Source of the DNA: Corynebacterium flavescens
GTDB taxonomy: Bacteria > Actinomycetota > Actinomycetes > Mycobacteriales > Mycobacteriaceae
Reading direction: 5' to 3'
NCBI RefSeq assembly: GCF_008693105.1
Contig: NZ_VXKK01000019.1
Location: forward strand, 1 to 43,467
Length of the DNA: 43,467 nt
The notes under the pieces: generated by a model
Seen by the model: the letters and a program-made list of their open reading frames with translations, nothing else
Database searches by the model: none
Told to the model about the DNA's origin: nothing
Program-made: the position numbers and the translations under genes
Part shown: piece by piece, positions 1 to 8,037 of the stretch
Layout of the letters: each line of letters opens with the position of its first letter
Numbering within the stretch: the stretch's first letter is position 1

Positions 1-125
1 GCCTAAAACGCGGTATTGGCCGGCTTTCGGGCGTTTATATTCCGTCAGGGAATATAAAACCGGCATTTATACATACTTACCAGTGCAAAGAGCAAAATCC
101 AGACACACTTCCTGCTCCTTAGCCC
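1..125. repeat. Left arm of a 125-bp perfect terminal inverted repeat
   Basis: Bases 1-125 are the exact reverse complement of 43342-43466 (base i pairs with base 43467-i); identity stops at base 126 (t) versus 43341 (g). The repeat holds no ORF. It contains a perfect hairpin (34-58) framed by gccgg/ccggc arms. I do not recognise it as the end of a named IS. Because it lies at the very edges of the window, it may be the truncated end of a longer dispersed repeat at which an assembly broke. Confidence 0.97.
34..58. repeat. Perfect 10-bp hairpin inside the terminal repeat
   Basis: Arms tttatattcc (34-43) and ggaatataaa (49-58) are perfectly complementary around the 5-base spacer gtcag. The same structure is present at 43409-43433 in the other arm. 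Such symmetric AT-rich sites can be protein-binding or recombinase sites, but no protein partner can be assigned from this window. Confidence 0.9.
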
Positions 126-130
126 TCTCC

Positions 131-152
131 GCTTCCCCTGGGGAGTTTTTTC
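131..152 (+). terminator. Possible weak intrinsic terminator reading out of the left repeat
   Basis: A short GC-rich hairpin (cttcccc / ggggag with a very small loop) is followed by six T residues on the plus strand. It would stop transcription entering from the left edge towards the end of the MFS gene. The stem is short and the loop tight, so this is tentative. Confidence 0.3.
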
Positions 153-160
153 GCGCTTTA

Positions 161-194
161 GGCTCTAGAGCTTTAGGCTTTAGCCCCTAGAGCC
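161..194. repeat. Inverted repeat downstream of the MFS gene
   Basis: Arms ggctctag (161-168) and ctagagcc (187-194) are perfectly complementary with an 18-base loop. On the minus strand it lies 33 bases past the MFS stop codon, so it could be a 3' stem-loop of that transcript, but there is no T-run directly after it. Confidence 0.4.
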
Positions 195-226
195 CTGGGT
201 ATTTACTCTTCTATCTGCTGCTTTTC

Positions 227-1618
227 TCAGGCCTTCTCTTGTGCCGAGCCTGCAATGTCCTGACTCGCCCCGGCGTAGTACGCACTCAGCCGGCGGTAGG
301 GGCGGGACTTGAGGGCGAGGAGCACGACGACAAGCATGATGAACCCGGAGATGAAGAACATCAGGGCCATGCCGCGTGTGGTGCCCTCGCCCAGAATGAC
401 GCCAAAGATGGTCTGTGCACCTGGCCCTGCCATCCAGGGGATGAGATAGGCCTGCGCGAGGATGGCCACAGCAAAAGTGGCCAGCGGGCTGGCGGCCATC
501 TCCACCGCCATGGCTAGGCCGAATACGCGGCCTTGCTGGCGGAAGGGAACCACCCTCTGCAGAATGGTTTGTTCCGCTGCCTCCGCGGCTGGAACGGTGA
601 GCATGAATAAGAAGATGCCGCCCGCGTAGAGCCACCACCACTCGCGAAGTCCGAAGAGCATTCCGAGCATCGCAACTGCGACGTTGACTAACAAGAGAGT
701 ACGCACAGGGTTTGTGCCTAGGCCTGTGCGCGCCACGATCATGCCGCCGAATACGAAACCGGTTCCGGTGACACCTAAAACTATTCCCCACACCTGCGGA
801 CTAAAAAGCTCCAGTCCATAAGGATCCATCAGTGCCGCGTAGACCCCGCCGATGAGGTTATTAAAACAAGAGAAGAGGATGAGGGCGAGCAGACCAGGCA
901 CCGCGCTGATGATAAGCAGGGATCCCTTGAGGTCAATCCCTTTAGAGAGCACAGTGGGGTCTGCAGTGCTGGGGCCGGAAGATCCAGCGGCGGTGGTGGA
1001 TTCAGTGGTGGTTTCTGCTGTGCTGAGGATCTTTGCCTCTGGAATGGCGATGGGTAAAAGGTGCACCAGGGCTACGACTGTGAGGCCAAGTGATACCCAC
1101 AAGGTGGCTGCCATACCGATGAAACCTATGGCCAGGCCTGCAATGACACTGGTGACCATGAAGGCCACCCCTTGCACCGCGCCGACGAGTCCATTGGCCT
1201 TGTCGCGGTCTTCCTCCGGAACGAGGAGAGTAACCGTGGTTGACAGGGCAATATTGCGCATGTGCTCAACCACGGATCCGGCGGTAACAGCCAGAATGAA
1301 GGCCCACAAAGCAGGATCAGAAATGCTCATGGACTCGTGGTCGAGCCAGACAACCCACACCGCAGCTGCGAGCAGGTAGCACACGAGAGTAGCGGTGGCG
1401 GCAAAGACCATGACGTTCTTCTTGTAGTGGTGATCGACCACGGACCCGAAGAAAACCGAGCCGAGTGCAACGGAGGCCATATACGAGCCGGTGACGATGC
1501 CCGTCAGTGCCACGTCACCGGTCTGGAGATAAATCCAGAAAGTCAAGGCGAAGAATAAGAAGCCTGTGGTGACGTTGGCGATGAGGGTGTTGACGAGGAT
1601 GTGATGAAACTGCCGCAC
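227..1618 (-). CDS. MFS transporter, probable drug/metabolite exporter (DHA3-like)
   Basis: A 463-residue polytopic membrane protein with about 12 hydrophobic segments and the MFS-like loop GSVVDHHYKKNVMV after the second segment. The central cytoplasmic loop (about residues 195-230) is rich in Thr, Ser and Glu, as often seen between the two six-helix halves. The overall pattern resembles the DHA3 branch (macrolide/siderophore-type exporters); substrate cannot be read from sequence. The start is GTG at 1618 preceded by a purine-rich AAAGGCGG at suitable spacing. It is the last gene of the minus-strand run that begins with putrescine oxidase, but a 104-base gap separates it from the dehydrogenase, so cotranscription is only possible. 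Downstream lie a hairpin and then the terminal repeat. Confidence 0.85.
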   Translation of the reverse strand: MRQFHHILVNTLIANVTTGFLFFALTFWIYLQTGDVALTGIVTGSYMASVALGSVFFGSVVDHHYKKNVMVFAATATLVCYLLAAAVWVVWLDHESMSISDPALWAFILAVTAGSVVEHMRNIALSTTVTLLVPEEDRDKANGLVGAVQGVAFMVTSVIAGLAIGFIGMAATLWVSLGLTVVALVHLLPIAIPEAKILSTAETTTESTTAAGSSGPSTADPTVLSKGIDLKGSLLIISAVPGLLALILFSCFNNLIGGVYAALMDPYGLELFSPQVWGIVLGVTGTGFVFGGMIVARTGLGTNPVRTLLLVNVAVAMLGMLFGLREWWWLYAGGIFLFMLTVPAAEAAEQTILQRVVPFRQQGRVFGLAMAVEMAASPLATFAVAILAQAYLIPWMAGPGAQTIFGVILGEGTTRGMALMFFISGFIMLVVVLLALKSRPYRRLSAYYAGASQDIAGSAQEKA

Positions 1619-1722
1619 GAAAGCCGCCTTTCCCGGTTACCCCGCAGGGTGTCGGAGATAGAAGGGAGGACTAACGTACCCCGAACACCACGGCGAGCAC
1701 CATGGCTAAGCGCTAATGCGAG

Positions 1723-3108
1723 CTATTTCTCGACGTAGTAGAGCTGCTTATTAACAAACTCATCCATGCCAAGGGGGCCGAGTTCGCGGCCAAACCCTGA
1801 GCGCTTCACTCCACCAAAGGGCAGCTCGGAGCTCTCTGCTGACGGGGTGTTGACGCACGCCATACCCACTTCGAGGCGACGTGACAGGGCTGCGGCGCGC
1901 TCCGGATCCTGGGAGTAGACCGTTCCACCGAGACCAAATTGCGTGTTATTGGCCAGCTCTAGTGCCTCGGCATCGGAAGCCACGCGGTACACCGTCGCCA
2001 CGGGGCCGAAAAGCTCCTCGTAGTAAACGTCGGAGCCCACCGGGACATCGCTAAGCACAGCGGGGGAGAAGTACGCGCCTTCGGCGGCAAGCTCGCCACC
2101 TGCGTGCACAGTGGCGCCGGCAGCGACCGCGCGACGCAGCTGAGCGTCGAGGTTCTCCGCCGCATCCCGCGAGGAAAGCGGACAGTAGGTGTCATCCGCC
2201 GCCGACTCCGGACTATGCGGATCCACGGGCCGGGCCTTGTTTGCTAGGTCGACGAGCTCGGTGAGAAACTCATCGTAGATATCGTCCATGACGATCATGC
2301 GCTTATTGGAATTGCAGGCCTGGCCGGTGTTGTACATCCGGGTATTCCATGCCAGGCGTGCGGCGGCTTTGACATCAGCGGCGTCGAGAAGCACGAAGGG
2401 GTCGGAGCCGCCCAGCTCCAAGACTGCCTTCTTGAGGTTCTTGCCCGCCTGTGCCCCAATGATGGATCCAGCGCGTTCCGAGCCCGTGAGCGAGACGCCC
2501 TGTACGCGGGGATCGGCGATGATGGTGCCGATTTGCTCGTGGGTGGCAAAGACATTGCTATAGACCCCGTGTGGGATGCCGGCATCATCCATGATCTGCT
2601 GCACCGCAACAGCCGAGCGGGGACAAATCTCCGCGTCCTTGAGCACGATGGTGTTGCCCAACACCAGATTCGGCGCCGCGAAACGGGCAATCTGATAGTA
2701 GGGGAAGTTCCAAGGCATGACGCCCAGTAGTGGGCCGATGGGCAGGCGGCGGATGAAAGCCCTGGCATCACCGCCGGTGGGGATCTCCTGCTCGGCGCTA
2801 AAAGCCGCGCCGTTGTCCGCGAAGTAGTGCATGATAGCGGAGGCGAACTCGGCCTCCTCTATTCCTTCATGCAGGGGCTTGCCCATTTCCGTGGCGGCAA
2901 TTTCTGCCAGCTCCTCCTTGCGATCTTCAAAGAGCTCGCCAACGCGGGTTACCGCAGCCGCCCGAGTAGCAAGCGGGAGGGCCGACCACTCCCGGTATGC
3001 GGTAGCAGAGTCAGCGAGCGTTTGCTCAATCGAAGCATCAGAAGCCGAGGGGAAGGTCTCGATGACCTGGTTGTCTACAGGGTTTTGGACGCGGTATTGG
3101 GGGGACAT
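1723..3108 (-). CDS. NAD(P)-dependent succinate-semialdehyde dehydrogenase family protein
   Basis: A 461-residue aldehyde dehydrogenase of normal length for the GabD1/SSADH branch. The cofactor-fold motif VLELGGSDPFVLLDAADV carries the general-base Glu, and NTGQACNSNKRM carries the catalytic Cys. The C-terminal ELPFGGVKRSGFGRELG motif is typical of the superfamily. Position downstream of putrescine oxidase suggests it oxidises 4-aminobutanal or, later in the route, succinate semialdehyde; the sequence is closest in style to GabD1 enzymes, so the latter is favoured. The ATG start has AAGGAGAC upstream. It follows the damaged permease gene by 64 bases on the same strand, so it is probably in the same transcript. 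The exact substrate is inference. Confidence 0.9.
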   Translation of the reverse strand: MSPQYRVQNPVDNQVIETFPSASDASIEQTLADSATAYREWSALPLATRAAAVTRVGELFEDRKEELAEIAATEMGKPLHEGIEEAEFASAIMHYFADNGAAFSAEQEIPTGGDARAFIRRLPIGPLLGVMPWNFPYYQIARFAAPNLVLGNTIVLKDAEICPRSAVAVQQIMDDAGIPHGVYSNVFATHEQIGTIIADPRVQGVSLTGSERAGSIIGAQAGKNLKKAVLELGGSDPFVLLDAADVKAAARLAWNTRMYNTGQACNSNKRMIVMDDIYDEFLTELVDLANKARPVDPHSPESAADDTYCPLSSRDAAENLDAQLRRAVAAGATVHAGGELAAEGAYFSPAVLSDVPVGSDVYYEELFGPVATVYRVASDAEALELANNTQFGLGGTVYSQDPERAAALSRRLEVGMACVNTPSAESSELPFGGVKRSGFGRELGPLGMDEFVNKQLYYVEK

Positions 3109-3172
3109 GGTGGGAAAGTCTCCTTTGAAGTTGGTTGAAAGTAAGTGGTGCGGACTGAACCTTGCTATGCGC

Positions 3173-4744
3173 CTAGGTTAGTGGGGCTTGCGTGTTTTCT
3201 GTGGAGCTGATGCGTGCCAGGGTTTCTCCAGCGAAAAATGCGGGGTGGCGCATGCGCGTGAAAATCATGAGGATTATTCCTAGGATGAGGACTCCCATGC
3301 CAAGGACAAAGACGGTGCCGATGCCTAGTATGGAGGAGCCTGAACCGTAGTCGGGGTCAAGGGAGTCGAAGGCGGTTATGAAGAACATCACCAGCAGGAA
3401 TCCCCCACCGAACAGCGGAAAGATAAGTTTGAAGACAACGTTATGGACGGAGGAAAATAGTTCTCGGCGGAAGTACCAAACACAAGCTACGGCTGTTATT
3501 CCGTAGTAGAAGCAGATCATAAGACCTAAGGCGGCGATAGTATCCCACAGTGCGTTCTCTGAGAGGATTCGCGTAACCGTGTAAAAAACTCCGGCCGCGA
3601 TTGCGGAGATGATGGTTGCCACGGATGGGGTACGGAAACGCGGACTGATTTTGGAGAACATCGGCGGCAGAGCATTGTAATAGCCCATGGCAAGCAGTGT
3701 TCGTGCAGGGCCCACCATGGTCGATTGCAGCGAGGCGAAAGAGCTTGACAACACCGCGACATATATAAGGAGGGCCGCAGGGCCTAGAACGGGATAAGAC
3801 AAGACCGCAAAGATCGATTCTTGGTTGGCGGGATTGCCTGCCCCGAGACCGGTTTCTCCGGTACCTGCCCATGTGATGACTGCCAAGGCAGTGAGCACGT
3901 AGAGCACGATGATGATAAGCACGGTAATGGTGGCTGCACGCCCAGGCGTCTTCTCGGGATTCTTGGTTTCCTCGTTCATGGTCAAGGTGACATCCCAACC
4001 CCAGAACATAAAGATGGACAAAGAGATTCCGGCGGCGATGAGGGAAGAATCACCAATTTCCAAGGGATTAAACCAGGCCAGATCGATCGGTGTGAAGTCG
4101 AAGCCACCATTGTTGTAAGCATTGACTATAGCCACGACGTCGAAGACAACGATGGCCAGCACTTGAACCGAGACGAGGATGTACTGCAGGCGCTTCGTTG
4201 AGTCGAGGCCGCGGTAGGAGACATAGGCGGCGATAGTGATAAAGACGATGGTAGTGGGGATGTTTATCCACAGGTTACGAGTCCACTCGGCAATTCCGGG
4301 GGAGTTGAAAAGCTGTGCGAGCAAGAGGTAGAAGAAGTCGACTGCAACTGCGGCGAGGTTGGATAGAACTAGGATGGTCGCAGTGATTAAGCCTCAGCCT
4401 CCCATCCATCCCACCCATGGGCCGAAGGCTTTGGTTGCCCAAGTAAAGGAAGTACCGGAATCTGGAACCGCGTTGTTGAGTTCCCGGTAGGCAAAGGCCA
4501 CCAGAAGCATGGGTAAAAACCCGAGCAAGAGTACAGCAGGCACGAACTCGCCCACTGCCGAGATTGTCGGGCCGAGACCAGAAGTCAGAGTATAGGTTGG
4601 CGCGATGCAGCTGATACCAATGACCACTGCTCCGATGAGGCCGACTTTGCCAGTTGCCAACCCTTTGGCAGAAATAACTTCCTGATCGCCACCGGGTGTG
4701 GGCTGAGCAGAGGCCGTGGATGCTGAGGGAGGTGCACTAGTCAT
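3173..4744 (-). pseudogene. APC-family amino acid/polyamine permease interrupted by an in-frame UGA
   Basis: One continuous reading frame of 524 codons encodes a complete APC-superfamily permease, except for a TGA at 4394-4396 (codon 117). The N-terminal part has the signature segment VGLIGAVVIGISCIAPTYTL and ends at GWMGG. Directly after the TGA the same frame continues with GLITATILVLSNLAAVAV and runs through the remaining membrane segments to the natural stop. APC relatives typically read GWxGGWGLI here, so a single TGG-to-TGA change explains the break; no frameshift is needed. The gene starts inside the universal-stress gene (8-base overlap), implying translational coupling. Context points to putrescine or another amine as substrate. 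It is either a recent pseudogene, a sequencing error, or a case of UGA readthrough; nothing else shows decay. Confidence 0.85.
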
Positions 4745-5705
4745 GATTTACCTCCGAGGAATCTGGATCGGTAGGAGAAAGAGGCGGGGAATCGCCGCCT
4801 GCCTGCATATAACCTGCGGGTACAAGCACCATGGGCACGGGGATAGAGCGCAGCATGCGCGAGGCCGTACCGCCTAGGAAGAGGCGTCCAGGCACGGCCA
4901 AGCGGGATGAGCCGACGACCGCTACTTCGCCTTCTTCCCACGTGAGTTTGTCCATGGAGGTCTCAACATCTCGCCCGCTGGCGACTTCGGTGGTGGCATG
5001 CCCGGCTTCGAGCATGCCCTGTGCGACGTCGCCGAGGACCCTCGTGGCGTAGGCGCGAACCGCACCAGGCACGTCGGTTCCTAAAGCTTGCATATCGGAT
5101 TCTCCGGGTAAGACGAGCGAAACCAGACGCAAAGGAATCTGGCGGCGGCGGGCTCGGTCGAGGCCGATGGCTATGACATCGGATGTTCCAGGACGCGGGC
5201 CGAACATGGCGGTTACCCGCGTGAGTGGTCCTGGGTATGAGTACCCACGCGGTGCAAGCGCTATGGGAACGCTGGCGGAGTGGAGTAGGGCGTTGACGGC
5301 TGCCCCCATCTTGAAGCGATTGAAGATCCCACCCTTACGAGCGCCAACAACAATGACATCGCAGCCTAGTTCTTGAGCAGCAGAGTTGAGTGCCTCGGCT
5401 TCAGACTGACCAGGAACAATGCGGGCGACGGCTTCGACATCGTCTGGCACTTCGTCGAGCGCTTCTTGCAGCCACCCCGCAAGTTGTTCTTCGATGATTG
5501 AGCTGTATCCACGATCGTGGGGGTAGATTCCAGAAAATGTATTGTGTGCTGGAGCAACCATGGTGATGTGAAGGGTGACGTCTCGCTGCCGGGCGAGAGA
5601 AATTCCAAGGCGGAGTGCATCTTTCCCATAGTCGGTAGCGACGTAGCCGACTAAGATGTGGCCACTGGCGGGGCGTCGGCCAAACTGCGAAGCTGAGATA
5701 GCCAT
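4737..5705 (-). CDS. Universal stress protein with two UspA domains
   Basis: A 322-residue soluble protein with two tandem Usp folds (about residues 15-155 and 165-305). Each domain ends in a nucleotide-binding-type glycine motif: VVGARKGGIFNRFKMGAAVN in the first and VVGSSRLAVP followed by GRLFLGGTAS in the second. The second C-terminal strand (VPMVLVPAGY) is typical. It sits between putrescine oxidase (3-base gap) and the permease (8-base overlap), so all three are expected on one mRNA. Usp domains are often linked to, or encoded beside, APC permeases, so a role in modulating that permease is plausible but inferred. The start is the ATG right after the oxidase stop. Confidence 0.9.
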   Translation of the reverse strand: MAISASQFGRRPASGHILVGYVATDYGKDALRLGISLARQRDVTLHITMVAPAHNTFSGIYPHDRGYSSIIEEQLAGWLQEALDEVPDDVEAVARIVPGQSEAEALNSAAQELGCDVIVVGARKGGIFNRFKMGAAVNALLHSASVPIALAPRGYSYPGPLTRVTAMFGPRPGTSDVIAIGLDRARRRQIPLRLVSLVLPGESDMQALGTDVPGAVRAYATRVLGDVAQGMLEAGHATTEVASGRDVETSMDKLTWEEGEVAVVGSSRLAVPGRLFLGGTASRMLRSIPVPMVLVPAGYMQAGGDSPPLSPTDPDSSEVNHD

Positions 5706-5708
5706 GGT

Positions 5709-7211
5709 CTAGATCCTCTCGGCAATGTGCTCAGCTACAAGTTCTCCTTGGCGAATAGCGCCGTCTACATGTTGGTAGCCTTCGGCCGCGATATCAGAGC
5801 AGGCGTAGTAGATGCAGCCTGTCGGCTGGTTTTGTAGGTGGCCCCATCGCGAAAGCCCTCCGAGGTCATAGCTGGTGGCATAGGCGCCTCGGGTCCACTC
5901 CTCGGCCGCCATATCTGAGAGGTAGAATGCGATGGGTTCTTTGGTCTTGGGTCCGAGGTAATCCGCCATGGCAGTGAGAATCGCGTCCTTGCGCTCATCC
6001 GGCGGCAAGTGCCACATTTCTTCGGCATGCACATCGGAGACGAAGCCGACTAGGGTGCCGTAGCTGTCCTCCGTATCAGATTCGGAGGCCGCGAAATTCG
6101 CTCCAAAGTTGGTGTTGTCGTAGACCTCTTGCACGAGGCGTCCACCGCCGAAGCCGGTTCCGGAAAGACCGTCCTCACGCCAGAATGGGGTCTCATAGAC
6201 TGCGTGCACCTTGATAACAAGCCCCATCGAAATGTGTTGGTGCACGATCTGCTGATCGCGGGGAAGAGGAGGGGAGAAAGAGATACGGCTATAGAGGTTT
6301 GGGGGAACGGCCAGCACGGCGAATCTTGCGTTGACAGTGACCTGATCGGAGTAGGCCTTAACAGAGCCTGCGGACCCGTTATTGGGGAGTCCATTTCTGA
6401 CATCGGCGGGTATGCAGTTGAGCTCGTCGGCGGTCGCCGGATCCGGCTCGGCCCACTGCAGTTCGCGCACAGGACTTGAGCAGAATACATCCTCTCCGAG
6501 CTCGGCAGCCATAGCCAGAGATACAGATTGCATGCCACCGACGACGCGCCGGTCGAGAATGAAGTCTTCGTCCACAAGGTTGGAAAAAGACCCTGCTGAG
6601 GCCGCCATGAGAAGTGCCTGCAGTGTAGAAAATGCGTAAGAAGGCTTGGTGAGCATCCCGGAAGCGACGTAGATGGAAACATTGTCTATTGCCTCCGAGT
6701 CCGACGACAATCCCTCGAGCCAAGACCTAAAAGAAATGGAATCGAGCTCCGCAGCCCGAGGATGTGCCCAGGGGCGTGCTGGGTCCATTTCGGCGGCTAG
6801 ATCATCGAGGATTTCGATGAGCCGATCCATCTCCGAGATGGTTTCCGGAGCGGCGGGGAATGACGTTCCTTCGTATTCGTGGCGGGTGCCATCCGGGGAA
6901 ACATAAATGGATTTACCGGAGCGATAGCGTTGGAAAGTCTCAAGCCCAAGTTCTGCGACGAGCTCGCTCAAGCGGTTCTGATCGGGGGAAATCCACTGCC
7001 CGCCGAGCTCGATGAAATGTTCCACCCCGGTTGCATCCGCGACCTTTCCGTTCCAGGTCCGTCCTCCGACGCGGTCTCGAGCTTCGAGGACGGCGACGGA
7101 GTACCCGCGTCGTTTGAGCGTGCGCGCAGCCATCAATCCAGCCGGTCCCGCACCAATGACGACGACATCGCGGTCAAGAATAGGGGTGTTTTTAGTGGTG
7201 AAATGCGACAT
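5709..7211 (-). CDS. puo: Putrescine oxidase, FAD-dependent amine oxidase
   Basis: A flavin monoamine oxidase of 500 residues. It should oxidise putrescine with O2 to 4-aminobutanal, ammonia and H2O2. The N-terminal Rossmann motif VVVIGAGPAGLMAAR is followed by LEARDRVGGRTWNG and ELGGQWISPDQ. The C-terminal FAD contact region reads CSDIAAEGYQHVDGAI. Long stretches (SGMLTKPSYAFSTLQALLMA, SAGSFSNLVDEDFILDRR) match what I recall of Rhodococcus/Kocuria putrescine oxidase. A segment of roughly 25-30 residues near the middle (encoded about 6340-6445) appears to be extra. I chose the ATG at 7211, preceded by AGGAG, over a TTG at 7268, which has no ribosome binding site. It is first in the minus-strand operon and divergent from the TetR gene, with a palindromic operator between them. 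Confidence 0.92.
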   Translation of the reverse strand: MSHFTTKNTPILDRDVVVIGAGPAGLMAARTLKRRGYSVAVLEARDRVGGRTWNGKVADATGVEHFIELGGQWISPDQNRLSELVAELGLETFQRYRSGKSIYVSPDGTRHEYEGTSFPAAPETISEMDRLIEILDDLAAEMDPARPWAHPRAAELDSISFRSWLEGLSSDSEAIDNVSIYVASGMLTKPSYAFSTLQALLMAASAGSFSNLVDEDFILDRRVVGGMQSVSLAMAAELGEDVFCSSPVRELQWAEPDPATADELNCIPADVRNGLPNNGSAGSVKAYSDQVTVNARFAVLAVPPNLYSRISFSPPLPRDQQIVHQHISMGLVIKVHAVYETPFWREDGLSGTGFGGGRLVQEVYDNTNFGANFAASESDTEDSYGTLVGFVSDVHAEEMWHLPPDERKDAILTAMADYLGPKTKEPIAFYLSDMAAEEWTRGAYATSYDLGGLSRWGHLQNQPTGCIYYACSDIAAEGYQHVDGAIRQGELVAEHIAERI

Positions 7212-7289
7212 GAGTGGAGAAGCTCCTGTTCTTCTCCCGCAGACAAGAGTGCCTATGGGAGACTTCAATAAGGACTGATAAAAATACTT

Positions 7290-7308
7290 AAATGAATGAC
7301 GTTCATTT
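7290..7308. promoter_or_regulatory. Palindromic operator between puo and the TetR gene
   Basis: Arms aaatgaa (7290-7296) and ttcattt (7302-7308) are perfectly complementary around tgacg. TetR-family regulators commonly bind such sites in the intergenic region they share with a divergent target operon. Placement 79 bases upstream of the oxidase start and 55 bases upstream of the TetR start suits joint control of both. Binding by the adjacent TetR protein is inference. Confidence 0.7.
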
Positions 7309-7362
7309 TGTATTTTGGGTCACTTTACAGGAATCATGTCGATAACGATAGGGGTCAAGCCT

Positions 7363-8037
7363 ATGAATTCTCCGCGCGCCAAGGGAAGACCATCTCAGGC
7401 GCTGCTCAGCCGCAAAAAGATCGCAGACTCGGCTCTAATCCTCATTGAGGAAAACGGCTATGAAAAGCTCACGATGGCGCGAATTGCCCGGCACATGGGT
7501 GTAGCTCCTAGCGCCTTGTATAACCACGTGAGCAATAAGCACGAGCTTCTCATCTTGGTGGAAGATGCAGTCATGGCGCAGGTGGAAACCGTGCCACTCG
7601 ATGCCGCGTTAGATGGATCAGTCGATCCCCTCGAGGCAATTGAGCGCTGGGCTGAGTCTTATCGTGCAGTGTTTGCAAGGCACGCGCCCTTGGTGGAAGT
7701 CATCGCTAGCGTGCCGGTATCCGGAGCGCCGCGAGCAGTTCAGATGTACGAGAAAGTAGCTCGAGTGTTTGAGCTGGCAGGGGTGGCGCAAGAGCTCATC
7801 CTTCCCCGCGTCATCATGTTGGAGTCTTTCATCTACGGTTCCGCTCTGGACGTTAACGCCCCAGCTAACCTCTTCGAGCTGCCTGAGGATTATGAGGTTC
7901 AGGCGCCCACGTTGCGAAAATCGCACGAGTCGTGGGCGCGGTCCATAGCAATGGAAACTTCTAGTGCAGAAAACCCCTTCGCTGAAGAACCCTTCCGGCT
8001 CGGATTACGGGCGCTGTTGAAAGGCATTGCTGACTAA
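7363..8037 (+). CDS. TetR-family transcriptional regulator of the putrescine cluster
   Basis: A 224-residue regulator. The N-terminal helix-turn-helix region (about residues 15-60) reads RKKIADSALILIEENGYEKL, then the recognition region VAPSALYNHVSNKHELL, a classic TetR_N pattern. The C-terminal half is an alpha-helical ligand/dimer domain without a specific assignable ligand; putrescine or a derived aldehyde is plausible from context. I chose the ATG at 7363 because AGGGG lies about 8 bases upstream and the protein then begins in the usual way (MNSPRAKGRPS); ATG 7336 and TTG 7315 are in frame upstream. Its stop overlaps tail-to-tail with the stop of the next minus-strand gene. It is the plus-strand boundary between the accessory cluster and the core envelope block. 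Confidence 0.88.
   Translation: MNSPRAKGRPSQALLSRKKIADSALILIEENGYEKLTMARIARHMGVAPSALYNHVSNKHELLILVEDAVMAQVETVPLDAALDGSVDPLEAIERWAESYRAVFARHAPLVEVIASVPVSGAPRAVQMYEKVARVFELAGVAQELILPRVIMLESFIYGSALDVNAPANLFELPEDYEVQAPTLRKSHESWARSIAMETSSAENPFAEEPFRLGLRALLKGIAD

Noticed and set aside
3173..4744. Two separate permease genes or a frameshifted gene
   Set aside because: The 69 bases between the two open frames are a whole number of codons and read through in the same frame as permease sequence; a single UGA explains the split.
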